From NCBI RefSeq assembly GCF_040365005.1, contig NZ_BAABWV010000007.1, forward strand, positions 1 to 64,000: 64,000 nucleotides of DNA, read 5' to 3'. Below are positions 26,672 to 36,745 of the stretch, piece after piece. The stretch is from Antarcticimicrobium sp040365005 (lineage in GTDB: Bacteria > Pseudomonadota > Alphaproteobacteria > Rhodobacterales > Rhodobacteraceae). A model generated the notes under the pieces. That model had not been told where the DNA came from. It saw only the letters and a program-made list of their open reading frames with translations, and ran no database searches. The stretch's first letter is position 1, and the number at the start of each line of letters is the position of its first letter. The position numbers were made by a program, and so were the translations under genes.

Positions 26672-28927
26672 ATGGCGAAGACGAAAATCACCGACGAAGA
26701 GGCGCTCGCCTTTCACCTGGAGCCCACGCCGGGCAAGTTCGAGGTGCGCGCGACGGTGCCGATGACCACGCAGCGCGACCTGTCGCTGGCCTATTCGCCC
26801 GGTGTCGCGGTGCCCTGCGAGGCGATCGCGGCAAACCCCGAGACCGCCTATGATTACACCAACAAGGGCAACCTCGTCGCGGTGATCTCGAACGGCACCG
26901 CGGTGCTGGGGCTGGGCAACCTGGGCGCGCTGGGCTCCAAGCCGGTGATGGAGGGCAAGGCGGTTCTGTTCAAGCGGTTCGCGGATGTGAACGCGGTCGA
27001 TATCGAGCTGGATACCGAGGACCCCGACGAGATCATCCAGGCGGTCAAACTGATGGGGCCGACCTTTGGCGGCATCAACCTCGAGGATATCAAGGCGCCG
27101 GAATGTTTCATCATCGAGCAGCGGCTCAAGGAAGAGATGGACATCCCGGTGTTTCACGACGACCAGCACGGCACGGCGGTGATCTGTGCCGCCGGTCTGA
27201 TCAACGCGCTGCACCTCTCGGACAAGAAGATCGAGGACGTGAAGATCGTGCTGAACGGCGCCGGCGCCGCTGGCATTGCCTGTATCGAGCTGCTGAAACG
27301 CATGGGCGCGCGGCATGACAACTGCATCGTCTGCGATACCAAGGGGGTGATCTTCCAAGGTCGGACCGAGGGGATGAACCAGTGGAAATCGGCCCATGCG
27401 GTCAAGACCGAGCTGCGCAGCCTCGAGGACGCGATGAAGGGGGCCGACGTGTTCCTCGGCGTTTCGGCCAAGGGCGCGGTGACGCAGGAGATGGTCGCTT
27501 CCATGGCCGACAACCCGGTGATCTTTGCCATGGCCAACCCCGATCCGGAGATCACCCCGGAAGAGGCGCACGAGGTGCGGATGGACGCCATCGTCGCGAC
27601 GGGGCGCAGCGATTATCCCAACCAGGTCAACAACGTGCTGGGCTTTCCCTATCTGTTCCGGGGGGCGCTGGACATTCATGCGCGTGCGATCAACGACGAG
27701 ATGAAGATCGCCTGTGCCCACGCGCTGGCCAAGATCGCGCGCGAGGATGTGCCGGACGAGGTGGCGCTGGCCTATGGCAAGGCGCTGAGCTTTGGTCGCG
27801 ATTACATCATTCCCACGCCGTTCGATCCGCGGCTGATTCACCGGATTCCCACCGCCGTGGCGCGTGCCGGCATGGACACCGGGGCGGCGCGGCGTCCGAT
27901 CATCGACATGGACGCCTATGAACTGACGTTGAAAAGCCGGATGGACCCGACCGCGAGCATCCTGCGCGGGCTGAACGCCCGGGCGCGGGCGGCGCAGGCG
28001 CGGATGATCTTTGCCGAGGGCGACGATCCGCGCGTTTTGCGGGCCGCGGTCACCTACCAGCGGTCGGGGTTCGGCAAGGCGCTGGTGGTCGGGCGCCCGG
28101 GCGACGTGAAGGCCAAGCTCGAGGCGGCGGGGCTGGAGGACGCGGTGCGCGAGATCGAGGTGGTGAACGCCGCCAACACCACGCATTTGGACAGTTACAA
28201 GGCGTTTTTGTACAAGCGGCTTCAGCGCAGGGGCTTTGACCAGAAGGACGTGCACCGGCTGGCCGCGCGCGACCGCCACGTGTTCTCGGCGCTGATGCTG
28301 GCGCATGGGCATGGCGATGCGCTGGTCTCCGGGGCGACGCGGAAATCGGCCCATGTGCTGGACCAGATCAACCACGTCTTTGACGCCGACGCGGAACATG
28401 GCGCGGCGGGGATCACCGCGCTGTTGCACAAGGGGCGGATCGTGCTGATCGGCGACACGCTGGTGCACGAATGGCCCGAGACCGAGGACCTGGCCAATAT
28501 CGCCGAGCGGGGTGCCTCGGTGGCGCGCGGGCTGGGGTTGGAGCCTCGGGTGGCCTTCGTCTCGTTCTCGACCTTTGGTTACCCGGTGTCGGAGCGGGCG
28601 GAAAAGATGCACCTGGCCTGCGATGCGCTGGACGCGCGCGGGGTGGATTTCGAGTACGAGGGCGAGATGGCGGTCGACGTGGCGCTGAACGCCAAGGCGC
28701 AGATGTCCTATCCGTTCTCGCGCCTGACCGGTCCGGCGAACATGCTGGTGGTGCCGGCGCGGCATTCGGCCAGCATCTCGGTCAAGCTGATGCAGGAGAT
28801 GGGCGAGGCGACGGTGATCGGGCCGATCCTGACCGGCGTGAACAAGCCGATCCAGATCTGTTCGACGGTCTCCACCGCCAACGACATCCTGAACATGGCG
28901 GTTCTGGCGGCCTGCGGGATCGGCTGA
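26672..28927 (+). CDS. maeB: NADP-dependent malic enzyme (MaeB type)
   Basis: Oxidatively decarboxylates malate to pyruvate. The 751-residue product is the long two-domain type: malic enzyme core (RDLSLAYSPGVAVPC, IVLNGAGAAGIACIELL dinucleotide motif, IFAMANPDPEI) followed from about residue 430 by a phosphotransacetylase-like domain (MIFAEGDDPRVLRAA, SFSTFGYP, LTGVNKPI). In characterised homologues the second domain is usually catalytically inactive and regulatory. ATG 26672 follows GGAGGAG; the frame is open further upstream but not family-like. A PfkB kinase follows after four bases. Confidence 0.95.
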   Translation: MAKTKITDEEALAFHLEPTPGKFEVRATVPMTTQRDLSLAYSPGVAVPCEAIAANPETAYDYTNKGNLVAVISNGTAVLGLGNLGALGSKPVMEGKAVLFKRFADVNAVDIELDTEDPDEIIQAVKLMGPTFGGINLEDIKAPECFIIEQRLKEEMDIPVFHDDQHGTAVICAAGLINALHLSDKKIEDVKIVLNGAGAAGIACIELLKRMGARHDNCIVCDTKGVIFQGRTEGMNQWKSAHAVKTELRSLEDAMKGADVFLGVSAKGAVTQEMVASMADNPVIFAMANPDPEITPEEAHEVRMDAIVATGRSDYPNQVNNVLGFPYLFRGALDIHARAINDEMKIACAHALAKIAREDVPDEVALAYGKALSFGRDYIIPTPFDPRLIHRIPTAVARAGMDTGAARRPIIDMDAYELTLKSRMDPTASILRGLNARARAAQARMIFAEGDDPRVLRAAVTYQRSGFGKALVVGRPGDVKAKLEAAGLEDAVREIEVVNAANTTHLDSYKAFLYKRLQRRGFDQKDVHRLAARDRHVFSALMLAHGHGDALVSGATRKSAHVLDQINHVFDADAEHGAAGITALLHKGRIVLIGDTLVHEWPETEDLANIAERGASVARGLGLEPRVAFVSFSTFGYPVSERAEKMHLACDALDARGVDFEYEGEMAVDVALNAKAQMSYPFSRLTGPANMLVVPARHSASISVKLMQEMGEATVIGPILTGVNKPIQICSTVSTANDILNMAVLAACGIG

Positions 28928-28931
28928 CCCC

Positions 28932-29807
28932 ATGGCGATCTGGAACCTCGGCTCGATCAACGCCGACATGGTCTATGCGGTGCCGCACCTGCCCGGGCCG
29001 GGAGAGACGCTGGCCGCCACCGGGCTGCAGCGGTTCTTGGGCGGCAAGGGCGCCAACATGTCCGTCGCGGCGGCGCGCGCGGCGGCCCATGTGCGCCATC
29101 TCGGCGCGGTGGGCGCCGACGGGGCCTGGGCGGTGGAGCGGTTGATGGAATACGGCGTGGACACGCGCCATATCCAGCAGGCCGCGGACCCCACCGGTCA
29201 TGCCATCGTGACGGTCGACCCGGATGGCGAAAACCAGATCGTGATCTTTCCCGGTGCCAACCGCGCGATTCCCGAGGTGGCGGTTCAGGCCGCGCTCTCC
29301 GAGGCGGCGGCGGGTGACAGCCTGTTGATCCAGAACGAGACCAACGCGCAATTGCTGGCGGCGCGGATCGGGCGCGATCTGGGGCTGCGGGTGTGTTATG
29401 CCGCCGCCCCCTTCGATGCCGAGGCCGTGCGCGCGGTGCTGCCGTACCTCGATTTTCTGGTGCTCAACGCGGTCGAGGCCGAGCAGCTGGAACGGGCGAC
29501 GGGCATGGGCCCCGGGGCCCTGCCGGTGCGCGACGTGATCGTGACGCTAGGGGCCGGGGGCGCGCGGTATTTCGACACTAAATCAGGGGAAAGCCGGGAT
29601 TTCCCAGCGGTTCCGGTGATGCCGGTGGATACCACCGGTGCCGGCGATACCTTTACCGGTTATGTTCTGGCCGGGCTCGACCGGGGGCTGCCGATGGCGC
29701 AGGCGATTGCGCAAGCGATGCGCGCCGCCGCGATCATGGTGACACGCCACGGCACGGCGGACGTGATCCCCGATCTGAAGGACGTGCAGGCGGCGCGGCC
29801 CGGTTAA
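28932..29807 (+). CDS. PfkB family carbohydrate kinase (ribokinase-like)
   Basis: Phosphorylates a sugar or nucleoside; the exact substrate is not evident. The 291-residue product has the N-terminal GSINADMVYAV and LGGKGANMSVAAARAA motifs that are typical for ribokinase, and the C-terminal ATP-site motif DTTGAGDTFTGY near residues 233-244 with the catalytic Asp. It starts four bases after maeB, which suggests cotranscription. Its last four bases overlap the stop codon of convergent msrA. Ribokinase is the best guess, but no ribose transport genes are near. Confidence 0.82.
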   Translation: MAIWNLGSINADMVYAVPHLPGPGETLAATGLQRFLGGKGANMSVAAARAAAHVRHLGAVGADGAWAVERLMEYGVDTRHIQQAADPTGHAIVTVDPDGENQIVIFPGANRAIPEVAVQAALSEAAAGDSLLIQNETNAQLLAARIGRDLGLRVCYAAAPFDAEAVRAVLPYLDFLVLNAVEAEQLERATGMGPGALPVRDVIVTLGAGGARYFDTKSGESRDFPAVPVMPVDTTGAGDTFTGYVLAGLDRGLPMAQAIAQAMRAAAIMVTRHGTADVIPDLKDVQAARPG

Positions 29808-30466
29808 ATACCGGCAAAGGGCGCGGCATCGCCCCAAAGCGCCCGCACCCGCGCATCGCGGCCGCAGCCCTCGCGGTAAAGCTTGTAGGCGACCGATTGT
29901 TTGCGTGGGCCATAGCGCGTGAGGATCAGCTTGGACCCCTTGTAATAATCCTGGTGATAGGCCTCGGCCTCGTAAAACCGTTTGGCGGGCAGGATGGGCG
30001 TGACGACCTGTTGCCCAAGATCCGCCTGCGCCTGGCTGATCGCGGCCTGCGCCAGCGCCTTTTCCCCCGTGTCAGAGACGAAAATCGCGGTGCGGTAGCT
30101 GTCGCCACGATCACAGAACTGGCCGCCCGCATCGGTGGGATCGACCGAGCGCAGGAACAGCGACAACAGGGTTTCGCGGCTGATCCGGGACGGGTCGAAG
30201 GTGATCTTCACCGCCTCGTAATGGCCGGTGCCGCCACGGCTGACCTGTTTGTACGTGGGGTTTTCGAGGGTGCCGCCGGTATAGCCAGAGACCGCCTCCT
30301 GCACGCCATCGAGCTTTTCGAAATCGGCCTCGACGCACCAGAAGCAACCGCCGGCGACAACCAGCGTTTCGCGCGGGCCGGCATGGGCGTGGGTGGAATG
30401 GATCAGGCTTGCCAGCACGATGAGGCCGGCAAGCAGGACGGGCTTGAGCGTTTTGAACCGTGACAT
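29804..30466 (-). CDS. msrA: peptide methionine sulfoxide reductase MsrA, exported
   Basis: Reduces methionine-S-sulfoxide in proteins. The 220-residue product has a signal peptide (residues 1-29, ending HAHAG) followed by the active-site motif GGCFWC with catalytic Cys41. The YTGG, GHYEAVKITFDP and YHQDYY motifs of MsrA are all present. The signal peptide implies a periplasmic enzyme, unlike the cytoplasmic E. coli MsrA. ATG 30466 has GAGGAG six bases upstream. A C-terminal Cys (EGCGRD) could act as the resolving Cys. Confidence 0.9.
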   Translation of the reverse strand: MSRFKTLKPVLLAGLIVLASLIHSTHAHAGPRETLVVAGGCFWCVEADFEKLDGVQEAVSGYTGGTLENPTYKQVSRGGTGHYEAVKITFDPSRISRETLLSLFLRSVDPTDAGGQFCDRGDSYRTAIFVSDTGEKALAQAAISQAQADLGQQVVTPILPAKRFYEAEAYHQDYYKGSKLILTRYGPRKQSVAYKLYREGCGRDARVRALWGDAAPFAGI

Positions 30467-30670
30467 GGCAACTCTCCTCGAACTTGCAATGGCTGGGTGT
30501 GAGAGTGCCGCGCGCGTCCGGCCCGGGCAATCGGCTGTCATCGAATGTCACGCGCAGGTGAGCAGGAGTGACCATGCGCGCGTGGTTTGTTTCGTCGCCT
30601 CGTGGTCGGTGCGAGAAACCGGTTCCCAAGGTTTCGGGCGCGCTCTAGCCTTTGCCAAAAGGAGAGCGCG

Positions 30671-31579
30671 ATGACCGACAAGATCACCACCCACCAGGCG
30701 CAGGAGGATGCGCGCAACGAAGAGATCCTGATCTATCTGAACGGCAGGATCGTGCCCAAGGCCGAGGCATTGGTGAGTGTTTATGACAGCGGCTTCATGC
30801 TTGGCGACGGGGTGTGGGAGGGGCTGCGCCTGTACAACGGGACATGGGCCTTTCTCGACATGCATCTGGACCGGTTGTTCGAGGCCGCCAAGGCGATCGA
30901 CCTGGAGATCGGGATGGATCGGGACGGGGTCAAAAGCGCCTTGTTAGAGACGCAAACGGCCAATGGTATGGTCACCGATGCCCATGCGCGGCTGATGGTG
31001 ACGCGGGGGGTCAAGACCCGCCCGTTCCAGCATCCGGCGCTGTCGCAGCAGGGGCCGACCGTGACCATCATCATGGAGCATTCACGGCCCAGCCTGCCGC
31101 GACCGATCCGGCTGGCCACGGTGCCGCATATCCGCGGGCTGCCGATGACGCAGGATCCCAAGCTGAATTCGCATTCCAAGCTGAACTGCATCCTGGCCTG
31201 CATCGCGGCGGAAAAGGCGGGGGCCGACGAGGCGTTGATGCTGGATGTGAACGGCTTTGTGAACACTACCAACGCCTGCAACTTCTTCATCGTCCGCAAG
31301 GGCGAGGTTTGGACCAGCACCGGGGATTACTGCATGAACGGGATCACGCGGCAAAAGGTGATCGACGTCTGCCGCGCCGATGGCATCCCGGTGTTTGAGC
31401 GCAACTATTCGCTGGTCGACACCTATGGCGCGGATGAGGCGTTCCTGACCGGCACCTTCGGCGCGCAGACCCCGGTGGGTGAGGTTGACGGGCGCCGGAT
31501 CGGTGCGGGCGATATGGGGCCGATGACGACCCGTATTCGCGGCCTCTATAAGGCGCTGGTCGAGCGGGAGTGCGCGTGA
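30671..31579 (+). CDS. class IV aminotransferase, atypical (PLP)
   Basis: Fold type IV PLP enzyme, the class of branched-chain and D-amino-acid aminotransferases. The 302-residue product has VYDSGFMLGDGVWEGLRLYNG near the N terminus, the Schiff-base lysine in NSHSKLNCILA, and TRQKVIDVCR for the phosphate-binding region. The segment that normally reads G.V.Eg(t/s).sN.F reads GFVNTTNACNFF, so the Glu that contacts the PLP ring nitrogen is replaced by Thr. ATG 30671 is chosen since GGAGAG precedes it and the upstream extension is not conserved. It overlaps the next gene by one base. Branched-chain or D-amino-acid specificity should not be assumed. Confidence 0.8.
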   Translation: MTDKITTHQAQEDARNEEILIYLNGRIVPKAEALVSVYDSGFMLGDGVWEGLRLYNGTWAFLDMHLDRLFEAAKAIDLEIGMDRDGVKSALLETQTANGMVTDAHARLMVTRGVKTRPFQHPALSQQGPTVTIIMEHSRPSLPRPIRLATVPHIRGLPMTQDPKLNSHSKLNCILACIAAEKAGADEALMLDVNGFVNTTNACNFFIVRKGEVWTSTGDYCMNGITRQKVIDVCRADGIPVFERNYSLVDTYGADEAFLTGTFGAQTPVGEVDGRRIGAGDMGPMTTRIRGLYKALVERECA

Positions 31580-32292
31580 TGCGGATTGCCATGTGGTCGG
31601 GGCCGCGCAACCTGTCGACGGCGATGATGTATGCCTTTGCGGCGCGGGGCGATTGCGCCGTGGTGGATGAGCCGTTCTATGCCGCCTACCTTGAAAAGAC
31701 CGGGCTGGCCCACCCGATGCGCGATGACATCCTGGCGGCGCAATCACGGGATCCGGGGGCGGTGGTAGAGGAAATATGTGGCTCTATCCCGGGGGGGTTT
31801 CCGAATTTCTATCAGAAACACATGACACAGCACATGATCGAAGGGGTGCCGCGCGACTGGATGCGCGGGGTGCAGAACGTGTTCCTGATCCGCCATCCGG
31901 CGCGGGTGATCGCGAGCTATGCCGCCAAGCGCGAGAACCCGGTGTTGGACGATATCGGGTTCCGGCAACAGGCGGAGTTGTTCGATCTGGTCCGGGGCTG
32001 GGGCCAGCGCCCGGTGGTGATCGACAGCCATGACATCCGCGCCGATCCGCGCGCGGCGCTGGAGGGGCTCTGTGACGCGATCGGGCTGGAGTTCACCGCG
32101 CGCATGCTGACCTGGCCCAGCGGCGGGCATCCCGACGACGGTGTTTGGGCGCCGCATTGGTACGGGGCGGTGTGGCAATCCACCGGGTTCGCCGCGCCCG
32201 AGGGGCCGTTGCCGCAGGTGCCGACGGATTTGCAGCCGGTGCTGGAGACGGCGATGCCGTATTATGAGCGGATGATGGCGGAGAAGTTGTAG
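31579..32292 (+). CDS. sulfotransferase-like P-loop protein
   Basis: A 237-residue protein of the sulfotransferase superfamily. The PAPS 5'-phosphosulfate loop is WSGPRNLST near the N terminus, and VFLIRHPARVIASY resembles the 3'-phosphate-binding motif (R...S) of sulfotransferases. Conserved-looking VVDEPFYAAYL and GVWAPHWYGAVWQSTGF segments mark a distinct subfamily. The ATG overlaps the aminotransferase stop (TGATG) and has GGGAG eight bases upstream; a GTG nine bases earlier is less likely. From memory, plants encode a single protein in which a domain of this type is fused to an aminotransferase of the type next door. The substrate is unknown. Confidence 0.75.
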   Translation: MRIAMWSGPRNLSTAMMYAFAARGDCAVVDEPFYAAYLEKTGLAHPMRDDILAAQSRDPGAVVEEICGSIPGGFPNFYQKHMTQHMIEGVPRDWMRGVQNVFLIRHPARVIASYAAKRENPVLDDIGFRQQAELFDLVRGWGQRPVVIDSHDIRADPRAALEGLCDAIGLEFTARMLTWPSGGHPDDGVWAPHWYGAVWQSTGFAAPEGPLPQVPTDLQPVLETAMPYYERMMAEKL

Positions 32293-32312
32293 CAGGGGCG
32301 CCGGAAACGCAA

Positions 32313-32337
32313 ACGGCCCGCCAGAGGGGCGGGCCGT
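32313..32337 (-). terminator. argG terminator (possibly bidirectional)
   Basis: A perfect 10-base stem (ACGGCCCGCC and its complement at 32328-32337) with a 5-base loop. On the minus strand it is followed by TTTGCGTTT, which suits the end of argG; it also lies 20 bases after the stop of the convergent sulfotransferase-like gene. Confidence 0.8.
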
Positions 32338-32363
32338 GTATAGAAAATCGCTCGGGTCAGAGC

Positions 32364-33593
<1,230 letters not shown>

Positions 33594-33705
33594 GCGGATT
33601 TCCTTCTGCGTAGACCGCGACGGGGGTTAGCGGGTTTTCGACGCAGGGGCAAGGTGGCAGCGTCTGCGGGCTTGCATCCGAGGGCCAGTTTGGCCACAGA
33701 ACCCT

Positions 33706-34944
33706 ATGACCGATCTTGATGATGCCTTTCATAGCGGCGCCCGCGATGCCACCCGCGCGATGCGCGCGGTGTTTCCCGCCACCCCGTTGCAGCGCAACGC
33801 GCACCTCTCGGACAAGTACCAGGCTGACATCTGGCTCAAACGCGAGGATCTGAGCCCGGTGCGATCCTACAAGCTGCGCGGCGCGTTCAACGCCATGCGC
33901 AAGCAGGCGGGGCAGGACCTGTTCGTTTGCGCCAGTGCCGGCAACCACGCGCAGGGTGTCGCCTATATGTGCAAGCACATGGGCGTGAAGGGGGTGATCT
34001 TCATGCCGGTGACGACGCCGGCGCAGAAGATCCAGAAGACCCGGATCTTTGGCGGCGACCAGGTGCAGATCCACCTTGTGGGTGATTATTTCGACGACAC
34101 CCTGGCGGCGGCGCAGGACTGGTGTGCGCGCGAGGGTGGGCATTTCCTGTCGCCGTTCGACGACATGGACGTGATCGAGGGGCAGGCCTCGATCGGGGTC
34201 GAGATCGAGGAACAGCTGGGCCGGATGCCCGATCACGTGATCCTGCCGGTGGGCGGCGGCGGCATGTCGTCCGGCGTGTCGACCTGGTTCGGCGACCGCA
34301 CCCATTGCGTTTTCGTCGAGCCCTCTGGCGGGGCCTGCCTGCGCGCGGCGCTGGGCGCGCGGCACCCGGTGACGCTGGACCATGTCGATACCTTCGTCGA
34401 CGGGGCCGCAGTGGGGCGGATCGGGGAAAAGACCTTTGATCTGCTGCGTGATACCCGGCTGTCCGACGTGATGGTGCTGGGCGAGGACCGGATCTGTACC
34501 ACCATCATCGAGATGCTGAACCTGGAGGGGATCGTGTTGGAGCCCGCCGGGGCGATGTCGATCGAGGCGGTGGGCGATATCGCCAGTTTCGTGCGCGGCC
34601 GCACGGTGGTCTGCGTCACATCGGGCGGCAACTTCGATTTCGAGCGGCTGCCCGAGGTCAAGGAACGGGCGCAGCGTTTCGCCGGCGTGAAAAAATACTT
34701 CATCCTGCGCCTGCCGCAGCGGCCCGGCGCGCTGAAGGATTTCCTCGAAATCCTCGGCCCCGAGGACGACATCAGCCGGTTCGAGTACATGAAGAAATCG
34801 GCCCGCAACTTCGGCTCGGTCCTGATCGGGATCGAGACTCAGCGACCCGAGAACTTTGCGCATCTGTTCGCGCGGTTGGATGCGGCGGGCTATACCTATA
34901 CCGACATCACCACCGACGAGACGCTGGCGCAGTTCGTGATCTGA
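33706..34944 (+). CDS. ilvA: threonine ammonia-lyase (threonine dehydratase)
   Basis: Deaminates threonine to 2-oxobutanoate, the first step to isoleucine. The 412-residue product has the PLP lysine at Lys56 (SYKLRGAFN), the SAGNHAQGVAY loop, and the glycine-rich phosphate cup VGGGGMSSG. The C-terminal 80 residues (YFILRLPQRPGALKDFLEIL...) form one ACT-like regulatory domain, the short biosynthetic type seen in Gram-positives and alphaproteobacteria. The ATG starts the conserved N terminus. It ends 24 bases from the convergent Hpt gene. Confidence 0.94.
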   Translation: MTDLDDAFHSGARDATRAMRAVFPATPLQRNAHLSDKYQADIWLKREDLSPVRSYKLRGAFNAMRKQAGQDLFVCASAGNHAQGVAYMCKHMGVKGVIFMPVTTPAQKIQKTRIFGGDQVQIHLVGDYFDDTLAAAQDWCAREGGHFLSPFDDMDVIEGQASIGVEIEEQLGRMPDHVILPVGGGGMSSGVSTWFGDRTHCVFVEPSGGACLRAALGARHPVTLDHVDTFVDGAAVGRIGEKTFDLLRDTRLSDVMVLGEDRICTTIIEMLNLEGIVLEPAGAMSIEAVGDIASFVRGRTVVCVTSGGNFDFERLPEVKERAQRFAGVKKYFILRLPQRPGALKDFLEILGPEDDISRFEYMKKSARNFGSVLIGIETQRPENFAHLFARLDAAGYTYTDITTDETLAQFVI

Positions 34945-34966
34945 GCGGTCCGGCCCTGCCGGCCGC
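34945..34966. terminator. possible hairpin between ilvA and the Hpt gene
   Basis: GCGG-T-CCGGC and its complement GCCGGCCGC form a nine-base-pair stem with one bulged T and a CCT loop. There is no T-tract, so intrinsic termination is doubtful; it could be a weak bidirectional terminator or chance in GC-rich DNA. Confidence 0.3.
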
Positions 34967-34968
34967 AG

Positions 34969-35301
34969 TCACGCGGCGAGGTGTTCGCGCATCCCGTCGA
35001 GGAAACAGACCTTGGACCGGTCATAGGCATCAGTGATGGCGGCCAGGTCCACGTCGTCGGGTTTGCCCTGAGCCGCCAGCCGCTCTCCGTCCTGGCACAG
35101 GTCGGAGAAGGTGGAGAACCCCAGATTGAGCGCGCTGCCCTTGAGGAAATGAAGATCCTGTTCCAACTGGTCGCGGGGGCTGCCGGCGCGCAGCCGGTCG
35201 ATCACCTCCTCCACCTCGTCGAGGAACAGCTCGACCACCTCCTTGAAGTCCTCGGCGCCGACTTCGTCGCGCAATTCGTTCACGCGTGACCATAAGATCA
35301 T
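34969..35301 (-). CDS. histidine phosphotransfer (Hpt) domain protein
   Basis: Small relay protein of a phosphorelay. The 110-residue product is a single Hpt four-helix domain with the phospho-accepting His51 in LHFLKGSALNLGF. ATG 35301 (MILWSRVNELRDEVG) is chosen, with GGGGG upstream. It is divergent from the response-regulator phosphatase gene at 35453, with 151 bases between, which suggests that the two act in one pathway. No histidine kinase is nearby, so the phosphate source is elsewhere in the genome. Confidence 0.9.
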   Translation of the reverse strand: MILWSRVNELRDEVGAEDFKEVVELFLDEVEEVIDRLRAGSPRDQLEQDLHFLKGSALNLGFSTFSDLCQDGERLAAQGKPDDVDLAAITDAYDRSKVCFLDGMREHLAA

Positions 35302-35452
35302 GATGAACCCCCATTCCTGAACCCCGACCCGGTGGCAAGGGTAGGGGCGGGGCGTAAACAGCGGGTTAAGCCGCGTTGGTCGATCCGGTTTCACCCCCTG
35401 TTAAGGGCTTGCGCCGATAGTCTTGTCACCCGGTGGGTCACGAGAGGGTTCG

Positions 35453-36736
35453 GTGAGCAAGGTGATGCCTCAGACAATGGCGGTAGCGCGTGAGATTCCC
35501 CCGGCCACGGGCGCGATCCGGCGCGTGCTGGTGGTGGATGACAGCCGGTTGCAGCGCCACATCCTGATGTCGTCGCTGACCAAGTCCGGATTCGAGGTGG
35601 TTGAGGCCGACAGCGGTGAGGCGGCGATGGAGATCTGCCGCGCGGCGCCGCCCGACCTGGTCCTGAGCGACTGGATGATGCCGGGGATGAGCGGGCTGGA
35701 GTTCTGCCGCGCGTTCCGCATGTTGCCGACCGATGGCTATGGCTATTTCATCCTGTTGACCTCGAAGAGCGACAAGCATGACATCGCCAAGGGGCTGGAC
35801 GCCGGGGCCGATGATTTCCTGATCAAACCGGTGAATGGGGATGAGCTGCGGGCGCGGATTTCGGCCGGCGCCCGCATTCTGGACATGCAGCGCGAGCTGT
35901 CCAGGAAGAACCGCGTCATCTCGGAGACGCTGGACAAGCTGCGCAAGGCACATGACGCGATCGACCGCGACCTGATCCAGGCGCGCCGGATCCAGCAATC
36001 CCTGGTGCCGGAGCTGACGCGTGATTTCGGCGCATCGCGGGTGAGCCTCTTGCTCAAACCCTGCGGCCATATCGGCGGCGACCTGGTGGGCATGTTCTCG
36101 CCGGGGGGCACGCGGATCGGGTTTTATGCCATCGACGTATCGGGCCACGGCATCACCTCGGCGATGGTGACCGCGAAACTGGGCGGCTACCTGTCGAGCA
36201 GCTATTTCGACCAGAACGTCGGGTTGGAAAAGCGCCACGAAAGCTTTTACGCCCTGCGCCCGCCGGCCGAGGTGGCGCGGATTCTGAACGACCGCCTTAT
36301 CGCGGATACCGGCGTGGATGAGTATTTCACCATGGTGTATGGCACCGCCGATCTGCGCAGCGGTCATGTGCAGATGGTGCAGGCCGGGCATCCCCATCCG
36401 CTGTTGCTGCGCCGCGACGGTAGTGCCGAGTTCCTGGGCGCGGGCGGTGTGCCGGTCGGGTTGCTGCCGGACCAGACCTATGGCCAGTTCGAAACCGTGA
36501 TGGCGCCCGGTGACCGGTTGCTGTTCTACTCGGACGGGTTCACCGAATTCCGGCTGGCGGGCGGGGGCCTGCTGGAGAGCGAGGGGTTCCTCGACTTGGT
36601 GCGGGCCTGCGACACCGGGCAGGAGGGTCAGGACCTGTTGGAGGATCTGTTTCGGCGGCTGTCGGAGCGGATGGCGCCGGGGCAGAGCATGGAGGACGAT
36701 ATCTCTGCCACCCTGTTCGAGTTCAACGTGGCATAG
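35453..36736 (+). CDS. response regulator with PP2C (RsbU/SpoIIE) phosphatase
   Basis: A 427-residue signalling protein. The receiver domain spans about residues 24-140, with acidic Asp29/Asp30, phospho-acceptor Asp73 (LSDWMMPGMSG) and LIKPVNGDEL around the conserved Lys. A coiled-coil linker (about 145-180) leads to a PP2C-type serine phosphatase domain with GGDLVGMF, YAIDVSGHGITSAMV and SDGFTEF metal-binding motifs. Such proteins usually dephosphorylate an anti-anti-sigma factor in a partner switch. No anti-sigma or STAS gene is near. GTG 35453 is chosen because AGAGGG precedes it by about five bases; ATG 35465 is the alternative. Confidence 0.9.
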   Translation: MSKVMPQTMAVAREIPPATGAIRRVLVVDDSRLQRHILMSSLTKSGFEVVEADSGEAAMEICRAAPPDLVLSDWMMPGMSGLEFCRAFRMLPTDGYGYFILLTSKSDKHDIAKGLDAGADDFLIKPVNGDELRARISAGARILDMQRELSRKNRVISETLDKLRKAHDAIDRDLIQARRIQQSLVPELTRDFGASRVSLLLKPCGHIGGDLVGMFSPGGTRIGFYAIDVSGHGITSAMVTAKLGGYLSSSYFDQNVGLEKRHESFYALRPPAEVARILNDRLIADTGVDEYFTMVYGTADLRSGHVQMVQAGHPHPLLLRRDGSAEFLGAGGVPVGLLPDQTYGQFETVMAPGDRLLFYSDGFTEFRLAGGGLLESEGFLDLVRACDTGQEGQDLLEDLFRRLSERMAPGQSMEDDISATLFEFNVA

Positions 36737-36745
36737 GCCGCGCGG

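Noticed and set aside
26630..28969. Minus-strand open frame of 779 codons opposite maeB
   Set aside because: Mirror of the malic enzyme gene with His/Arg-rich translation and no ribosome binding site or motif.
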